A DNA stretch of 64,000 nucleotides from Pseudogemmobacter hezensis (lineage in GTDB: Bacteria > Pseudomonadota > Alphaproteobacteria > Rhodobacterales > Rhodobacteraceae). A program made the position numbers and the translations under genes. Position 1 is the stretch's first letter. Each line of letters begins with the position of its first letter. The notes beneath the pieces are model-generated. The model made no database searches. It was not told the DNA's origin and worked only from the letters and a program-made list of their open reading frames with translations. The stretch lies in contig NZ_JABJXT010000007.1 in NCBI RefSeq assembly GCF_013155295.1, forward strand, positions 168,046 to 232,045, read 5' to 3'. This document shows, piece after piece, positions 17,621-25,662 of this stretch.

Positions 17621-18298
17621 TCAGTTCTGACGGGATCTGAGGCGGGCCAGCACGGCTGTCGCATCGGTTTCCAGCGCGGGGCCACATCCGGCGGCGGCCA
17701 TGCGGGCGCTGACGGCCTCGGCGCTTTGGCAGCTGGTCATGGCGGAAAGCGAGGTCTCGCTGAATTCGGCAACCTGCTGGCGGTCTTTCAGCCGCGATAA
17801 TGTCGCCTCGGCCTCGTTCAGCGATGAGGTGACGCCGGTATTCATCACCCCGCGCAGGCTTTGGCTTTTGGCAACGGCGGCGGCGATATGGCTGCCGCGA
17901 TCCAGCTCTCGCAGGCGGCGCTCGGCCTCGGTCAGGTGGGTTTGCAGCGTGGCGATCTCGGCTGTGTAGGAATTCAGCGCCGCCTGGGTCGCCTTTTGCT
18001 CGCCCTCAAGACGGGCGATGGCGGCGGCACCTTCGGCTGCCAGATCTTCACGGTCCAGCGCCAGAGCGTCCAGGGTGCGGGTTTCGAGATCGGTGATCTG
18101 CGTCCCGATCCGCTCCAGCGTCATACGTTCGCGGGCGGCATGCGCCATCACCAAAGCCAGAGCGCGACGCGCCGATTGCACACCCGCCGCGCTGTCGCGG
18201 ATCTGCTGGCGCAGGATCGGCAGGGCATTTGCGTCACTTACCGCCTGTGCGAGATCGTGGCTGCGGCTGCGTCCGAGTGTGATCAGGGTCTTGAACAT
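17621..18298 (-). CDS. pspA: PspA/IM30-family membrane-stress protein
   Basis: A start at 18298 (MFKTLITLGRSRS), preceded by GAGCAAGAG, gives 225 residues. A start 30 bp upstream (MNNVR) would translate an operator and is not preferred. The protein is nearly all charged coiled coil (about 25-180: EGEQKATQAALNSYTAEIATL and similar, MTLERIGTQI), typical of PspA/Vipp1, which assembles on stressed inner membrane. The C-terminus is Ala-rich. Control is probably by the divergent TetR regulator through three palindromes in the shared region. Confidence 0.85.
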   Translation of the reverse strand: MFKTLITLGRSRSHDLAQAVSDANALPILRQQIRDSAAGVQSARRALALVMAHAARERMTLERIGTQITDLETRTLDALALDREDLAAEGAAAIARLEGEQKATQAALNSYTAEIATLQTHLTEAERRLRELDRGSHIAAAVAKSQSLRGVMNTGVTSSLNEAEATLSRLKDRQQVAEFSETSLSAMTSCQSAEAVSARMAAAGCGPALETDATAVLARLRSRQN

Positions 18299-18315
18299 CT
18301 CTTGCTCCGTGATAC

Positions 18316-18326
18316 GAACGTTGTTC
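18316..18326. promoter_or_regulatory. TetR operator-like site 1
   Basis: GAACGTTGTTC has GAAC and GTTC arms around three bases. It sits 18 bp before the pspA ATG and overlaps the alternative pspA start (MNNV). Confidence 0.7.
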
Positions 18327-18350
18327 ATGGCGCCAGATAGCCACAAGAAT

Positions 18351-18361
18351 GAACGACGTTC
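18351..18361. promoter_or_regulatory. TetR operator-like site 2
   Basis: GAACGACGTTC, extended to TGAAC-GAC-GTTCA, lies midway between the two divergent genes, 35 bp from site 1 and 22 bp from site 3. Confidence 0.7.
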
Positions 18362-18370
18362 AATAATAAA

Positions 18371-18385
18371 ATGAACGTTGTTCAT
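18371..18385. promoter_or_regulatory. TetR operator-like site 3, overlapping the tetR start
   Basis: ATGAACGTTGTTCAT has perfect 6-bp arms around GTT. Its first three bases are the most upstream ATG of the tetR frame, so this start is either leaderless and inside the operator, or translation begins downstream. Confidence 0.7.
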
Positions 18386-18997
18386 GAAATAATGGAGCGT
18401 GGTTTGCGAAACAATCGAGAGGAAAGGCGCGAAGGGCTGCGCGAGCGTCTGCTGGCTGTCACCACCGCCCGTATTGAAAGCCAGGGACTTTCGCAGCTGA
18501 AAGCGCGCGATATCACCGCCGAAGCGGGCTGCGCATTGGGTGCGCTTTATACCGCTTTCGGCGATATGGATGAGCTGGTGATGCGGGTGAATACCGCGAC
18601 GCTGATCCGCATGCGCGAGCTGATCGCCCCGGTTAAAGGCGAGACGCCCGTTGCCCGTCTGCAGGCCCAGGCGCGGGCCTATATTGCCTTCGCGATGGAG
18701 CATCCGCGCCTTTGGGCCGCGCTGTTTGAGTTTCAGCTGTCACCCGAGCGGGCGCTGCCCGACTGGATGCAGGCCGAGCAAGAGGCGCTGATGGGGCTGA
18801 TTGCGGGGCCGCTGGCGCAGGTTTTCCCCGCCCTGCCGCCCGAGGATCTGCTGATCCGGGTGCGGATCTTTTTCGGGGCGGTGCAGGGCGCGGTTCAGCT
18901 CGCCCTGCAGGATCGTTTTATCGCCGTGCCACGTGCGCGGCTGGACGCTGAGATCACCGCCCTGGTCGAGGCGCTGTGCCGGGGCTTTGCAAGCTGA
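18371..18997 (+). CDS. TetR/AcrR-family transcriptional regulator (probable repressor of pspA)
   Basis: Up to 208 residues. The N-terminal helix-turn-helix (REGLRERLLAVTTARIESQG, then LSQLKARDITAEAGCALGAL and YTAFGDMDELV) is the TetR pattern, followed by an all-helical ligand domain. The start is uncertain: ATG 18371 lies inside an operator-like palindrome, ATG 18392 follows it, and TTG 18404 has GGAG at 18394-18397. It is divergent from pspA with three GAAC-N3-GTTC sites between, so autoregulation and pspA control are likely. The ligand is unknown. Confidence 0.85.
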   Translation: MNVVHEIMERGLRNNREERREGLRERLLAVTTARIESQGLSQLKARDITAEAGCALGALYTAFGDMDELVMRVNTATLIRMRELIAPVKGETPVARLQAQARAYIAFAMEHPRLWAALFEFQLSPERALPDWMQAEQEALMGLIAGPLAQVFPALPPEDLLIRVRIFFGAVQGAVQLALQDRFIAVPRARLDAEITALVEALCRGFAS

Positions 18998-19108
18998 TCT
19001 GACCCGCGCCCGGGGTTAATCTGGCGGGCAATCCGGATGCGCCCCCGGTGGCTACTCAGGGGGCACCCGGGGGCAGCTTGGGGGGGCGTCTCGGGGGGGT
19101 AGCGCGCG

Positions 19109-20071
19109 CTATTCGGCGGCCAGACGCCCGGGAGGGGGCTCTGCCTCCAGCCGGTCGCCAACTCCAAGGCCCGCCCGGGTGACAAACTCTGCTGCGCTCA
19201 GCTTTTCACCCTGATCGCTGCGCATACGCCCGATCTGCACCAGCCCGCCTTGCAGCGCGATCAGCACCTTGCCCCCCTCAATCGCGGCGATGGTGCCGGG
19301 CTTTCCTTTCACATCGGCAAAGCGTCGCGCCGGGATCAGCTGGCTGTCATAGATCCTGACCCGTGCATTGGCGATCTGCGTCCAGGCCCCCGGTGCCGGA
19401 TCGCAGCCCCGGATCAGGTTATGCACATCTGTCGCATGGGCCGCCCAGTTGATCCGGGCCTCTGGATCGCGGCACCAGCCCTCATAGCTGGCAAGCGCCT
19501 CATCCTGCACGGATTCGCTGTGTTTGCCCGCAAGGATCAGATCCGCCGCCTCCAGCATCGCGGCCACGCCCATCGGGAAGAGGCGGTCGAAATAGACGGT
19601 TCCCAGCGTGTCATCGGGCAGGATCGGCGTGGTCTTTTGCAAGATGATATCGCCCTCGTCCAGCCCGTCATTGGGGCGGAAGATGGTCAGCCCGGTCTCT
19701 GTCTCGCCCCGGATCAGCGGCCAGTTGATCGCGCTTGGGCCGCGATATTTTGGCAAAAGTGAGGGGTGATAGCAGATCGCGCCGTGCCTCGGGATGGTGA
19801 CAAACCCTTGCGGCGCGAATTGCAGCACATAGGCCATGATGGCCAGATCGACATCCAGATCCCGCAGGGCCTGGGCGGCCCCGGCGCTGGTCAGATTGGG
19901 CAGCTGCAGGGTCTTCACGCCACGCTCTTCGGCGGCAAGGCGCAAAGGGTCGGGCCGCGCCCCTGGCTTTTCGGGGGCGCAAAAGACGGCGGCGACATCG
20001 TCACCGCGGGCAAGAAAGGCGTCCAGCACGGCTTTGCCAAAGGCCTGCTGGCCGATGATTGCGATACGCAT
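19109..20071 (-). CDS. Formyltransferase-type protein (10-formyl-THF hydrolase domain of ALDH1L type)
   Basis: The 320-residue protein begins MRIAIIGQQAFGKAVLDAFL and continues CAPEKPGARPDPLRLAAEERGV. The pattern is much closer to the N-terminal hydrolase domain of 10-formyltetrahydrofolate dehydrogenase than to methionyl-tRNA formyltransferase. The catalytic pair can be read as His102 in CYHPSLLPKYRGPSAINW and Asp138 in NDGLDEGD. The C-terminal domain is the Fmt-C-type barrel. An aldehyde dehydrogenase gene lies immediately upstream, on the same strand. No carrier-protein domain is present. It should release or transfer the formyl group of 10-formyl-THF. Confidence 0.8.
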   Translation of the reverse strand: MRIAIIGQQAFGKAVLDAFLARGDDVAAVFCAPEKPGARPDPLRLAAEERGVKTLQLPNLTSAGAAQALRDLDVDLAIMAYVLQFAPQGFVTIPRHGAICYHPSLLPKYRGPSAINWPLIRGETETGLTIFRPNDGLDEGDIILQKTTPILPDDTLGTVYFDRLFPMGVAAMLEAADLILAGKHSESVQDEALASYEGWCRDPEARINWAAHATDVHNLIRGCDPAPGAWTQIANARVRIYDSQLIPARRFADVKGKPGTIAAIEGGKVLIALQGGLVQIGRMRSDQGEKLSAAEFVTRAGLGVGDRLEAEPPPGRLAAE

Positions 20072-20103
20072 CGGGGAATTCCTTATGGGATATGGGGGAA
20101 AAG

Positions 20104-20142
20104 CGGGGTCCGGGCGGGATGAAACCGCCAGGGCGGACCCCG
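20104..20142 (-). promoter_or_regulatory. Intercistronic stem-loop between ALDH and formyltransferase genes
   Basis: CGGGGTCCG (20104-20112) and CGGACCCCG (20134-20142) form a 9-bp perfect stem with further inner GC pairing. It lies in the 107-bp gap and may tune the downstream gene by mRNA stability or partial termination. There is no U-run. Confidence 0.45.
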
Positions 20143-20178
20143 AAGTCGGCCTCGGGAAAAGGCCTCAGGGAGTGCGGG

Positions 20179-21636
20179 TCAGGCGGGGCCGGTATTGATC
20201 CAGACCACCTTGGGTTCGGTGAAATTGTCGATGGCCTCTTCGCCATGTTCGCGGCCGAAACCGGAATCACGGGCGCCGCCCCAGGGCAGGCGGATATCGG
20301 TCGGCCCGTAGGTGTTCACCCAGACCGTGCCGGCCTTCAGCCTGCGAGTGAAGCGGTGGGCGCGGGTCATGTCGGCGGTCCAGACCCCGGCGGCCAGGCT
20401 ATAGACGGTGCCATTCGCCAGACGCAGCGCATCGTCATCGTCTTTAAAGGGCACCACAGCCGCGACCGGGCCGAAGATTTCTTCCTGCGAGATCCGCATC
20501 TCATGGCGGACATTGGCGAAGACGGTCGGCTCGATGAAATAGCCCTGATCGCCGTGCCGCGCGCCGCCGGTGATCAGCTGCGCCCCTTCGGCGCGACCGA
20601 TTTCGATATAGGTCAGGATGCGGTTCATCTGCACTTCGGAAACCACAGGCCCCATCGAGGTGCCCGCCTCCTGGGGATTGCCCAGCCGCATGCTTTTGGC
20701 GCGTGCTGCCAGCTTCCCGGCCACCTCATCATGGATCGATTCGTGAACCAGAATGCGTGATCCGGCCGAACAGACCTGCCCGGTATTGAAGAAAATCCCC
20801 GAGCCCGCCGCCCTGACCGCCGCATCAATATCGGCATCAGGAAAGATGATATTGGCGGATTTCCCGCCCAGCTCCAGCGTGACGCGTTTCAGGTTCCCCG
20901 CCGCACCCTGCAGGATCTGCCGCCCCACCACGGGTGATCCGGTAAAGGTCACCTTGTCGATATCGGGGTGGTCAACAATGGCCTGGCCCGCAACCTTGCC
21001 AAAGCCCGGCACCACATTCAGCACCCCCGGCGGCAGCCCGGCCTCAAGCGCCAGTTCACCCAGCCGGATCGCGGTCAGGGGCGTGATCTCGGCAGGCTTC
21101 AGCACCACCGTGCAACCACAGGCCAGGGCGGGCGCGATCTTCCACATGCCGATCATCAGCGGGAAATTCCACGGGATGATCGCGCCGACGACACCCAGCG
21201 GCTCACGCACAGTATAGGTCAGCGCGTCGGGGCGGGCAGGGGTAACGGTTCCGGTGATCTTATCGGCCCAGCCTGCATAATAGATCAGCGTGTCGATCAC
21301 CGCAGGCAGATCCTGGCGGCGGATCGCGGAAACCGGCTTGCCGGAATCAAGGCTTTCCAGCTGGGTCAGCTCTTCGCTGTGTTGCCGGATCACTTCGGCG
21401 AAACGCAGAAGAAGCGCACCGCGATCTGCCGCCCGCATCGGGCCCCAGATCTCTTCAAAGGCCTGGCGGGCTGAGGCGACGGCCAGATCGACATCCGCGA
21501 TCCCGGCCTCGGCCACATCGGCCAGATGGGCACCCGTTGCGGGGTTCAGCGTCTGGAACACGCGCCCCGACAGGGCCGGGCGCGCCTCGCCGCCGATCAG
21601 CAGCGGCCAGGTTTTGCCGGTTCTCTGGTCGAACAT
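20179..21636 (-). CDS. Aldehyde dehydrogenase, partner of the formyltransferase
   Basis: The ATG at 21636 is preceded by GGAGGA at ideal distance, giving 485 residues; the ORF extends 7 codons further but without a site. Landmarks are Asn157 in IPWNFPL, FTGSPVVGR (231-239), Glu255 in LELGGKSAN and Cys289 in NTGQVCSAGSR. The sequence is of the betaine/broad aldehyde dehydrogenase type that also forms the C-terminal domain of ALDH1L. It is first in a two-gene leftward unit with the formyltransferase and divergent from a ModE/PBP-like regulator. Confidence 0.92.
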   Translation of the reverse strand: MFDQRTGKTWPLLIGGEARPALSGRVFQTLNPATGAHLADVAEAGIADVDLAVASARQAFEEIWGPMRAADRGALLLRFAEVIRQHSEELTQLESLDSGKPVSAIRRQDLPAVIDTLIYYAGWADKITGTVTPARPDALTYTVREPLGVVGAIIPWNFPLMIGMWKIAPALACGCTVVLKPAEITPLTAIRLGELALEAGLPPGVLNVVPGFGKVAGQAIVDHPDIDKVTFTGSPVVGRQILQGAAGNLKRVTLELGGKSANIIFPDADIDAAVRAAGSGIFFNTGQVCSAGSRILVHESIHDEVAGKLAARAKSMRLGNPQEAGTSMGPVVSEVQMNRILTYIEIGRAEGAQLITGGARHGDQGYFIEPTVFANVRHEMRISQEEIFGPVAAVVPFKDDDDALRLANGTVYSLAAGVWTADMTRAHRFTRRLKAGTVWVNTYGPTDIRLPWGGARDSGFGREHGEEAIDNFTEPKVVWINTGPA

Positions 21637-21650
21637 AGCTTCCTCCATGA

Positions 21651-21673
21651 TATGCATCGAAGTTCATATATCT
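21651..21673. promoter_or_regulatory. Operator-like site A of an inverted pair
   Basis: The 23-bp segment starts TATGCA and ends TTCATATATCT. The reverse complement of 21808-21830 matches it at 18 of 23 positions, including both ends. It lies 15 bp before the aldehyde dehydrogenase start. Confidence 0.6.
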
Positions 21674-21807
21674 ATCGGGGATGCCGCTCTCCTCCCGGCA
21701 TTCCCTGATGAAACTATGCTTACCTGGATGAATAATTCTGGGAATATGATATGATTTGCATGAATCACTGTCCCGGGTCCGGAAGTCGCGTTCCGGTGTC
21801 AGACGTA

Positions 21808-21830
21808 AGATATATGAATAGAGGTGCATA
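21808..21830. promoter_or_regulatory. Operator-like site B of an inverted pair
   Basis: This is the mirror partner of 21651-21673 (starts AGATATATGAA, ends TGCATA) and ends 2 bp before the regulator ATG, overlapping its ribosome-binding site. The symmetric placement at both divergent starts suggests binding by the neighbouring regulator. Confidence 0.6.
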
Positions 21831-21832
21831 AG

Positions 21833-22918
21833 ATGGACAGATCGATCAGGGTCGAGATCGCGCCGGTCTGGGCCTTTCAGCGCAGCGATACGCCCGAGCG
21901 GCTGGAGATCACGCTTGGCCTGCTTTCTGACATCCGCAATACCGGCAAACTGTCCGAGGCGGCGGCGCGGGCGGGCATGTCCTATCGCCATGCCTGGAAC
22001 CTGCTGATCCGCTGGTCGGATTTTTTCGGCACCGCGCTGGTCGAGCGCAGGCAGGGCAGCGGCACCAGCCTGACCCCTTTCGGTGACAAGCTGGTCTGGG
22101 CGGCTGAGCGGCTTGAGGCGCGGCTGCGCCCCTTGCTGCAAAACCTGGCGCAGGAACTGCAGACCGAGGTCAACCAGACCCTTGCCAGTGGCCGGCTTGA
22201 GCTGCGGGTCAGGGCCAGCCATGGATTTGCGGTGCCGAAACTGCGCGAGATCCTGGCGCGTGACGGCGAGTCCAGCGTCGATTTCCGCTATGTCTCGAAC
22301 TCGAATTCCCTGGTCTCTATGGTTGAGAACAGCTGCGATCTGGCGGGGATGCATCTGCCCCAGGGCGAGCTGCGCGGCCGGATGCTGGCGATGATGCGCG
22401 GCTGGCTGGACCCGGATCAGCACCGGGTGATCTCTTTCGTGACCCGCGAGATGGGGCTGATCGTTGGCAAGGGCAATCCGCTGGGCATCACCCATTGCCA
22501 GGATCTGCTGCGCCCGGGCGTGCGTTTCGTCAATAGGGATCCGGATTCGGGCACCCGCATCCTGTTTGACCAGCTGCTGGCCCAGCATCAGGTGCAGGGG
22601 GCTGCGATCCAGGGCTACAGCCATTCCGAGTTCACCCATGCGGCGGTGGCGGCCTATGTGGCCTCGGGCTATGCCGATGTGGCCTTTGGCGTCGAGGCGG
22701 CGGCGCGGCAGTTCGGCCTGGATTTCGTGCCCGTGCTGACCGAGGATTACGTCTTCCTCTGTCACACCCGCATCCTGGATCACCCGGCGATGGGGCGGGT
22801 GCTTTCGGCCATGCGCGGGGCGGAATTTGCCCGCGCCATCTCGGGGCTGCCGGGCTACCGGGTCAAAGAGCCGGGCGTGGTGAAAACCATCCGCGAGATG
22901 TTTCGCAGCCGCGGATAA
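21833..22918 (+). CDS. ModE-like helix-turn-helix regulator with periplasmic-binding-protein-like domain
   Basis: The ATG at 21833 with AGAGG upstream gives 361 residues; GTG 21824 is an alternative. The N-terminal 90 residues are a LysR/ModE-type winged helix (LSEAAARAGMSYRHAWNLLI, then ERRQGSGTSLTPFGDKLV). The rest is a PBP-superfamily sensor (ASHGFAVPKLREIL, NRDPDSGTRILFDQLL, YADVAFGVEAAARQFGLDF). This architecture is known from regulators next to formate dehydrogenase genes; here it faces a formyltransferase-ALDH pair, which fits one-carbon control. The ligand may be an oxyanion, but that is inference. Confidence 0.82.
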   Translation: MDRSIRVEIAPVWAFQRSDTPERLEITLGLLSDIRNTGKLSEAAARAGMSYRHAWNLLIRWSDFFGTALVERRQGSGTSLTPFGDKLVWAAERLEARLRPLLQNLAQELQTEVNQTLASGRLELRVRASHGFAVPKLREILARDGESSVDFRYVSNSNSLVSMVENSCDLAGMHLPQGELRGRMLAMMRGWLDPDQHRVISFVTREMGLIVGKGNPLGITHCQDLLRPGVRFVNRDPDSGTRILFDQLLAQHQVQGAAIQGYSHSEFTHAAVAAYVASGYADVAFGVEAAARQFGLDFVPVLTEDYVFLCHTRILDHPAMGRVLSAMRGAEFARAISGLPGYRVKEPGVVKTIREMFRSRG

Positions 22919-22991
22919 AGCAGCCCAGGAAGGACACACGAAACGAAGCCACAGAGCGAGACGACGGAAAGAGACCAACGAAAGAGACTGC

Positions 22992-23034
22992 GGAATATGG
23001 CCCCTTGGAATAAGGCCCCCGGAATATGGGCCCA
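22992..23034. repeat. Degenerate tandem repeat, 14-15 bp x 3
   Basis: Three units GGAATATGGCCCCTT (22992), GGAATAAGGCCCCC (23007) and GGAATATGGGCCCA (23021) follow each other, and two more diverged GGAAA...GCCC units follow to about 23075. They lie in a 289-bp gene-free gap whose first part (22925-22990) is A/G-rich with GAAAGAGAC-like motifs. Confidence 0.8.
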
Positions 23035-23207
23035 GAAAAGAGACGCCGGAAAAGGGCCCGCGGAAACGCCCCGGCCAGGACCAGGCAAAAAGGCAGATCT
23101 GCTTTTGACGCAGCCCAGGCGGAAATCCATGGGCCGGGTTTTCCGACCTTGTTGCTTTGCGGGGCCGCGTCATAATCCCGGCATAACCAATGAACCGGAG
23201 TTGCCCC

Positions 23208-24854
23208 ATGCGTGCCGCCCTTGCCGCCCTGCTGGTTACCACAGCCCTGCCGGCCTTTGCCGATACGATCACCGCAACCAGCACGATCACCGATGTCACT
23301 GTCTATCCTCAGGGGGCGAAGGTCACCCGTGAGGTGCGTTTTGAAAGCCCCTCAGCCGGGGTGCATGAGCTTTTGGTGACCGATCTGCCGCAATATACCG
23401 AGGCGCGTTCCATGCGGGTGATCGGCGCCGATGGCGTGACGACAGGCGCGTTTTCGCTGCGGGATGACCGCCTGCCGCCGCGCCCGGAGACCCTTAGCCC
23501 GGCGCAAACCGAAGCCAAAGCAGCGGTTGATGCCGCCCGCGCCGATCTGCGTGAGGCGAATGCCCAGGTGGAAGAGGTGCAGTCGCGCATCGGTGCCGCG
23601 AATGCCCGCATGGCCTATCTGGCCTCGATCAGCGGTCAGCCCGGCGAGAATGCCAGCGTCGAAAGCCTGCGCGATTTCGCAAAGGTGATTGGCGAGGAAA
23701 CGCTGGCCGCCTCGCGTGAGGCGGCGCAGGCCCGCAAGGATCTCTGGCCCGTCCAGGAGGCGCTGGAGGCCGCGCAAAAACGCGTGAATGAGGCCGAGGC
23801 TACTCTGGCAGCCTTGCCCGGGCCGGATCAGAACTATACCGCGCTGGTGGCCGCGCTTGAGACCGGATCGGCGGGTGAGAAGGTGATCACCATCAGCCAT
23901 TTCGTCGATCAGGCGGGCTGGCGGCCCTTCTACGATCTGCACCTGAACCGCAAGGACCGCGAAAACCTGCAGATCGAGCGCTCTGTCCTCGTCACCCAAT
24001 ACAGTGGCGAAGACTGGAGCGGGGTCTCCCTGACGCTGTCCTCGTCGCGCCCGTCCGAGCAGGCCTCGCCCTCGCATCTGTGGCCCGTGCCGCGCCGGAT
24101 CGTCTCGGCTGATGAGCTGGCGAAGAAAGAGGCCCGCTCACGCGAGGCCTATGCCGATATGCCCGCAGCCGAGGTGATGATGGCGGCAGGCGCCCCGGAA
24201 CCCGGCCCCGCGCCGATTTCTGCCGTAGCCGGGCTTGAGGGCGATACCGTGGTCTATGCCTATCCGCGCAAGGTCGATATTGCGACCGGGGTCGAGGATC
24301 TGCGCCTTAGCCTGGACCGGATCGGGGCCGAGGCTGAGATCCGCGCTGTGGCGGTGCCCGCGCGTGATCGCACCGCCTTTGTGATGGCGAAGTTCACCAA
24401 TGGCTCGGGCGAGCCGCTCTTGCCGGGTGAGGCGCTTTTGTACCGCGAGGGCGTGCTGGTTGGCGGCTATAACCTGGCGCTGACTGCTGCCGGGGCCGAG
24501 GCCGAGATCCCGTTTGGCGCGATTGACGGGCTGGTGCTGCGCCGTGACATGCCGCAGCGCGATTCCGGGCAGACCGGGGTTTTCACCACCTCGAACCAGC
24601 AAAGCGAGACCGCGATCCTGCGCATCGAGAACCTGACGGGCGAAAGCTGGCCGGTCGAGGTGATCGACCAGGTGCCCTATTCGGAACAGGCCGATCTGAA
24701 GATTGCGACCGAGATCTCGCCCCGGCCCACCCGCACCGATCCCGACGGGCAGCGCGGCCTGCTGGCCTGGGATTTTGAGCTGGAGCCGGGCAAGATCCAG
24801 GAGATCTCGCTGGGCTATACGCTCAGCTGGCCCAGCGGGATGGTGCTGCAATAA
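23208..24854 (+). CDS. MuiA-like protein (DUF4140/DUF4139)
   Basis: The ATG at 23208 with CCGGAG upstream gives 548 residues and a classic signal peptide (MRAALAALLVTTALPAFA|D). The N-terminal DUF4140 part (TSTITDVTVYPQGAKVTREV) is followed by a coiled coil (about 100-210: VDAARADLREANAQVEEVQ) and a beta-rich DUF4139 domain starting near HFVDQAGWRPFYDL and ending EISLGYTLSWPSG. The family is periplasmic; 'mucoidy inhibitor' is a historical name and the function is not established. It converges with mnmD. Confidence 0.85.
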   Translation: MRAALAALLVTTALPAFADTITATSTITDVTVYPQGAKVTREVRFESPSAGVHELLVTDLPQYTEARSMRVIGADGVTTGAFSLRDDRLPPRPETLSPAQTEAKAAVDAARADLREANAQVEEVQSRIGAANARMAYLASISGQPGENASVESLRDFAKVIGEETLAASREAAQARKDLWPVQEALEAAQKRVNEAEATLAALPGPDQNYTALVAALETGSAGEKVITISHFVDQAGWRPFYDLHLNRKDRENLQIERSVLVTQYSGEDWSGVSLTLSSSRPSEQASPSHLWPVPRRIVSADELAKKEARSREAYADMPAAEVMMAAGAPEPGPAPISAVAGLEGDTVVYAYPRKVDIATGVEDLRLSLDRIGAEAEIRAVAVPARDRTAFVMAKFTNGSGEPLLPGEALLYREGVLVGGYNLALTAAGAEAEIPFGAIDGLVLRRDMPQRDSGQTGVFTTSNQQSETAILRIENLTGESWPVEVIDQVPYSEQADLKIATEISPRPTRTDPDGQRGLLAWDFELEPGKIQEISLGYTLSWPSGMVLQ

Positions 24855-24884
24855 GCCAGCCAGCAGGGCAGGAAGATCCGGCGC

Positions 24885-25610
24885 TTAGCTAAGGAAGCCC
24901 GCAGACATATGCCGCTTGCCCGCGAAACCGGGCAGGCGGCGCACGACAAAACCCGCCCCCGCCAGCGCCCGGCGCACATGGCCTGCGGCGGTATAAGTGG
25001 CGAAACTGCCGCCCCTGGCGGTGTGATGGGCAACCTCTCCCATCAGGGCCTCGCCCCACATCTCGGGGTTTTTCGCAGGCGAGAAGCCGTCGAGGAACCA
25101 GGCATCCGCCCGCCCGCGCCAGGCAGGCAGCGTGTCGCGCACATCGCCGGCGATCAGCGTGACATCAATCCCCGGCAGCTGAAACTCCTGCAGGCCCGCC
25201 CGCATCGCATCCAGAAGCGGCGCCGCAATCGCATGGGCCTGGGGGAAATGGCGCAGCGCCCGCTCCATATCGTCGGGCTGCATCGGGAAAGCCTCAAAAC
25301 TGGTGTAGCGCAGTTGGCCCTGACCTGCCCCCTGACCTGCCCCCCGAGCCGCCCCCTGACCCGCCTCCTGCCAGGCCAGTGCCAGCGTCAGCAGGTTCAG
25401 CCCGGTGCCAAAGCCCAGCTCGGCCACGTGAAAGCCGTCCTGCAGCCGGGCAGGCAGGTCGTTTCCGGCCAGAAACACATGGCGCGTCTCTTCCAGCCCG
25501 CCTTTCAGGCTGAAATAAGGGTCGTCAAAGCGGGTGGCGACAGGTATCGCGCCCTCAAGCCAGCTGAGGCTGGCATGTTCTGGAAGATCGGGGCGGGGCG
25601 TTTCGGGCAT
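24885..25610 (-). CDS. mnmD: tRNA (5-methylaminomethyl-2-thiouridine)(34)-methyltransferase MnmD
   Basis: The 241-residue protein uses SAM to methylate the wobble-uridine nm5s2U/nm5U side chain. Visible motifs are FDDPYFSLKGGLEETRHVFL, the SAM-binding ELGFGTGLNLL (about 64-74), SFEAFP and the DUF752 signature WFLDGFSPAKNPEMW. It corresponds to the N-terminal half of bifunctional MnmC of E. coli. An in-frame insertion of GAGQ-type repeats at about residues 80-96 interrupts a variable loop. It is divergent from an FAD oxidase that could supply the missing half. Confidence 0.92.
   Translation of the reverse strand: MPETPRPDLPEHASLSWLEGAIPVATRFDDPYFSLKGGLEETRHVFLAGNDLPARLQDGFHVAELGFGTGLNLLTLALAWQEAGQGAARGAGQGAGQGQLRYTSFEAFPMQPDDMERALRHFPQAHAIAAPLLDAMRAGLQEFQLPGIDVTLIAGDVRDTLPAWRGRADAWFLDGFSPAKNPEMWGEALMGEVAHHTARGGSFATYTAAGHVRRALAGAGFVVRRLPGFAGKRHMSAGFLS
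25321..25368. repeat. In-frame tandem repeat inside mnmD, 12 bp x 4
   Basis: Four 12-bp units of type TGACCTGCCCCC (25321, 25333, 25345 and 25357; the first two identical) encode four-residue GAGQ/GAAR units on the minus strand. Length changes by whole units keep the frame. It lies between the SAM-binding motif and SFEAFP. Confidence 0.9.
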
Positions 25611-25662
25611 GGGTCACATCCGGCCTGGTTGGCTGCCCCCTCCATGCGGCAGTGAGGGCACG

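Noticed and set aside
19109..20071. Methionyl-tRNA formyltransferase (fmt)
   Set aside because: The N-terminal sequence pattern and the linked aldehyde dehydrogenase fit the ALDH1L hydrolase type better, and no def gene is adjacent.
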